Below the pieces are notes generated by a model. It was given only the letters and a program-made list of their open reading frames with translations, was not told where the DNA came from and did no database searches. A DNA stretch of 5,581 nucleotides. Source: an uncultured Oscillospiraceae bacterium. Its GTDB lineage: Bacteria > Bacillota > Clostridia > Oscillospirales > Oscillospiraceae. The translations under genes and the position numbers were made by a program. Positions 4,065-5,581 of the stretch are shown here, in pieces. Where the stretch lies: NCBI GenBank assembly GCA_900756715.1, contig CAAELC010000025.1, forward strand, positions 1 through 5,581, given 5' to 3'. Position 1 is the first letter of the stretch. Each line of letters starts with the position of its first letter.

Positions 4065-5581
4065 ATGACCATTCGTTCAGATTTGGAGATTGCCCACAGC
4101 TGCACGTTGCGGCCTATGGACGAGATTGCCGGTGCAGCGGGGCTTTTGCAGCAGGAATGGGAGCCGTATGGCCGGGACAAAGCCAAGGTAGAGCTGTCCG
4201 TGCTGCGGCGGCTGGAAAACAGGCCCAACGGCCGGCTGATTCTGGTAACCGCCATGACGCCCACCCCGGCAGGGGAAGGAAAGACCACCACCTCCATCGG
4301 CCTGACAGACGGCCTGCGCCGCCGGGGACTGCGGGCCATGGCGGCCCTGCGCGAGCCGTCTCTGGGGCCGGTGTTCGGCGTGAAGGGCGGCGCCACCGGC
4401 GGCGGCCGGGCGCAGGTGGTTCCCATGGAGGACATCAATCTGCATTTTACCGGGGATTTCCATGCCATTGGGGCTGCCAACAATCTGCTGGCGGCCATGG
4501 TGGATAACCATATCCATCAGGGCAATGCGCTGGGAATTGATCCCCGGCGGGTGGTGTGGAAGCGGGCTGTGGACATGAACGACAGACAGCTGCGCCATCT
4601 GGTATCCGGACTGGGCGGCAGAAAAGACGGTGTGCCCCGGGAGGACAGCTTCCAGATTACCGTGGCCAGCGAGGTGATGGCGGTTTTGTGCCTGTCAGAG
4701 AGTCTGATGGACCTGAAAAAGCGGCTGGGGCGGATGATTGTGGGCTACACCTACAGCGGCCAGCCTGTGACGGCCCACGATCTGCGGGCGGAAGGGGCTA
4801 TGACGGCCCTGCTGCGGGATGCGCTGCGGCCCAATCTTGTGCAGACGCTGGAAGGAACGCCGGTACTGCTGCACGGCGGGCCATTTGCCAACATTGCCCA
4901 TGGGTGCAGCTCTGTGCTGGCCACCCGCATGGCCTTGAAGCTGGCGGACTATGTGGTGACGGAGGCGGGCTTTGCCGCCGATCTGGGGGCAGAGAAGTTT
5001 CTGGACATCAAATGCCCCATGGCAGGGCTGCGCCCGGACGCGGCGGTGGTGGTGGCCACGGTGCGGGCCCTGAAATACCACGGGGGTGTGAAGAAGGAAG
5101 AACTGGACCGGGAGAATCCGGAGGCGCTAAAGCGGGGGCTGCCCAACCTGCTGCGGCATGTGGAAAATCTGCGGCAGGTATACGGGCTGCCCTGCGTGGT
5201 TGCAGTGAATGCCTTCCCCACGGACACGGAGGCGGAGCTTTCGCTGGTGGCGGAAGGATGCGCACGGCTGGGCGTGGAGGCTGTGACCAGCCGCGTATGG
5301 GCCGAGGGCGGCGCAGGCGGCGAGGCGCTGGCCCAGGCAGTGGAGAAGCTGTGCTGTGAGGAGAACCGGTATACCCCCGTTTACAGCGGGACAGAGCCGC
5401 TGGAGGAAAAGCTGGATAAAATATGCAGAAAGGTCTATCGGGCAGACGGCGTGGTGCTGACTCCGGCGGCTCGGGCACAGGCGGAGGAGCTGAAAAAACT
5501 GGGCCTTGACCGGATGCCTGTGTGCATGGCCAAAACCCAGTATTCCTTCTCGGATGACCAGAACCTACTGGGCGCCCCCAA
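4065..5581 (+). CDS. fhs: Formate-tetrahydrofolate ligase (runs off right edge)
   Basis: ATP-dependent ligation of formate to tetrahydrofolate, giving 10-formyl-THF (EC 6.3.4.3) for purine and one-carbon metabolism and, in acetogens, the methyl branch of the Wood-Ljungdahl pathway. The frame is open without stop for 505 residues to the edge; the family is about 556-560, so roughly the last 50 are missing. Signature features: P-loop TPTPAGEGKTTT (65-76, Lys73), REPSLGPVFGVKGGATGGG (96-114), QVVPMEDINLHFTGDFHAI (117-135), HGGPFANIAHGCSS (270-283), TEAGFAADLGAEKFLDIKC (299-317), VNAFPTDTEAE (381-391, Phe384) and SRVWAEGG (409-416, Trp412). From memory, Phe384 and Trp412 have the same numbers as the pterin/folate-stacking residues of the Moorella enzyme. 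The final MAKTQYSFSDDQNLLGAP is typical. ATG 4065 follows an AAGGGAG site. It has its own promoter; the presence of fhs alone does not prove acetogenesis. Confidence 0.97.
   Translation, partial: MTIRSDLEIAHSCTLRPMDEIAGAAGLLQQEWEPYGRDKAKVELSVLRRLENRPNGRLILVTAMTPTPAGEGKTTTSIGLTDGLRRRGLRAMAALREPSLGPVFGVKGGATGGGRAQVVPMEDINLHFTGDFHAIGAANNLLAAMVDNHIHQGNALGIDPRRVVWKRAVDMNDRQLRHLVSGLGGRKDGVPREDSFQITVASEVMAVLCLSESLMDLKKRLGRMIVGYTYSGQPVTAHDLRAEGAMTALLRDALRPNLVQTLEGTPVLLHGGPFANIAHGCSSVLATRMALKLADYVVTEAGFAADLGAEKFLDIKCPMAGLRPDAAVVVATVRALKYHGGVKKEELDRENPEALKRGLPNLLRHVENLRQVYGLPCVVAVNAFPTDTEAELSLVAEGCARLGVEAVTSRVWAEGGAGGEALAQAVEKLCCEENRYTPVYSGTEPLEEKLDKICRKVYRADGVVLTPAARAQAEELKKLGLDRMPVCMAKTQYSFSDDQNLLGAP

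Noticed and set aside
1..5581. Mobile element, CRISPR array, defence or toxin-antitoxin module
   Set aside because: No transposase or integrase motifs, terminal or direct repeats, repeat-spacer pattern or toxin/antitoxin-like small gene pair were seen; every gap is accounted for by promoters, dyads or a terminator.

Overview
The window is GC-rich, single-copy bacterial chromosome with tightly packed genes. Gene content and style point to a high-GC Firmicute of the class Clostridia, most likely an Oscillospiraceae/Ruminococcaceae-type anaerobe: a type-4 Fe-S uracil-DNA glycosylase, a CmpB-type membrane protein, formate-tetrahydrofolate ligase, purine-rich AAAGGAG/GGGGAG ribosome binding sites, and TATAAT-like promoters in AT-richer gaps. 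The lineage is an inference from gene style; no marker gene such as rRNA is present.

Layout, left to right. Positions 1-196 (minus) hold the N-terminal part of a type-4 uracil-DNA glycosylase that runs off the left edge. A 78-base gap containing a short palindrome separates it from a divergent membrane-protein gene (275-814, plus, TTG start) of the putative ABC-transporter type IV / CmpB family. That gene converges on an alpha/beta hydrolase of the monoacylglycerol lipase/lysophospholipase type (824-1765, minus), with only 9 bases between the stop codons. The hydrolase is divergent from glycerol kinase, glpK (1852-3345, plus); the 86-base gap holds two face-to-face extended -10 promoters. Next, under its own strong promoter, is a 144-residue protein with an alanine/lysine-rich 11-residue repeat, a CxxC...CxxC zinc ribbon and an acidic tail (3417-3851). 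A GC-rich hairpin terminator follows, then a further dyad and a promoter, then fhs, formate-tetrahydrofolate ligase (4065 to the right edge, lacking only about the last 50 residues).

How the genes fit together. The one plausible functional pair is lipase plus glpK: hydrolysis of glycerol esters would release glycerol, which GlpK traps as glycerol 3-phosphate. No glycerol facilitator or glycerol-3-phosphate dehydrogenase lies in the window. DNA repair (UDG), one-carbon metabolism (Fhs) and the two poorly characterised proteins look like independent units; each plus-strand gene downstream of glpK has its own promoter.

I found no mobile element, CRISPR array, tRNA, rRNA or defence/toxin system, and nothing that amounts to an undescribed multi-gene system. 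The best second looks are the 11-residue repeat/zinc-ribbon protein, the overlapping lipase/glpK promoters, and the GlpK regulatory loop, which lacks the usual Firmicute HPr-phosphorylation motif.
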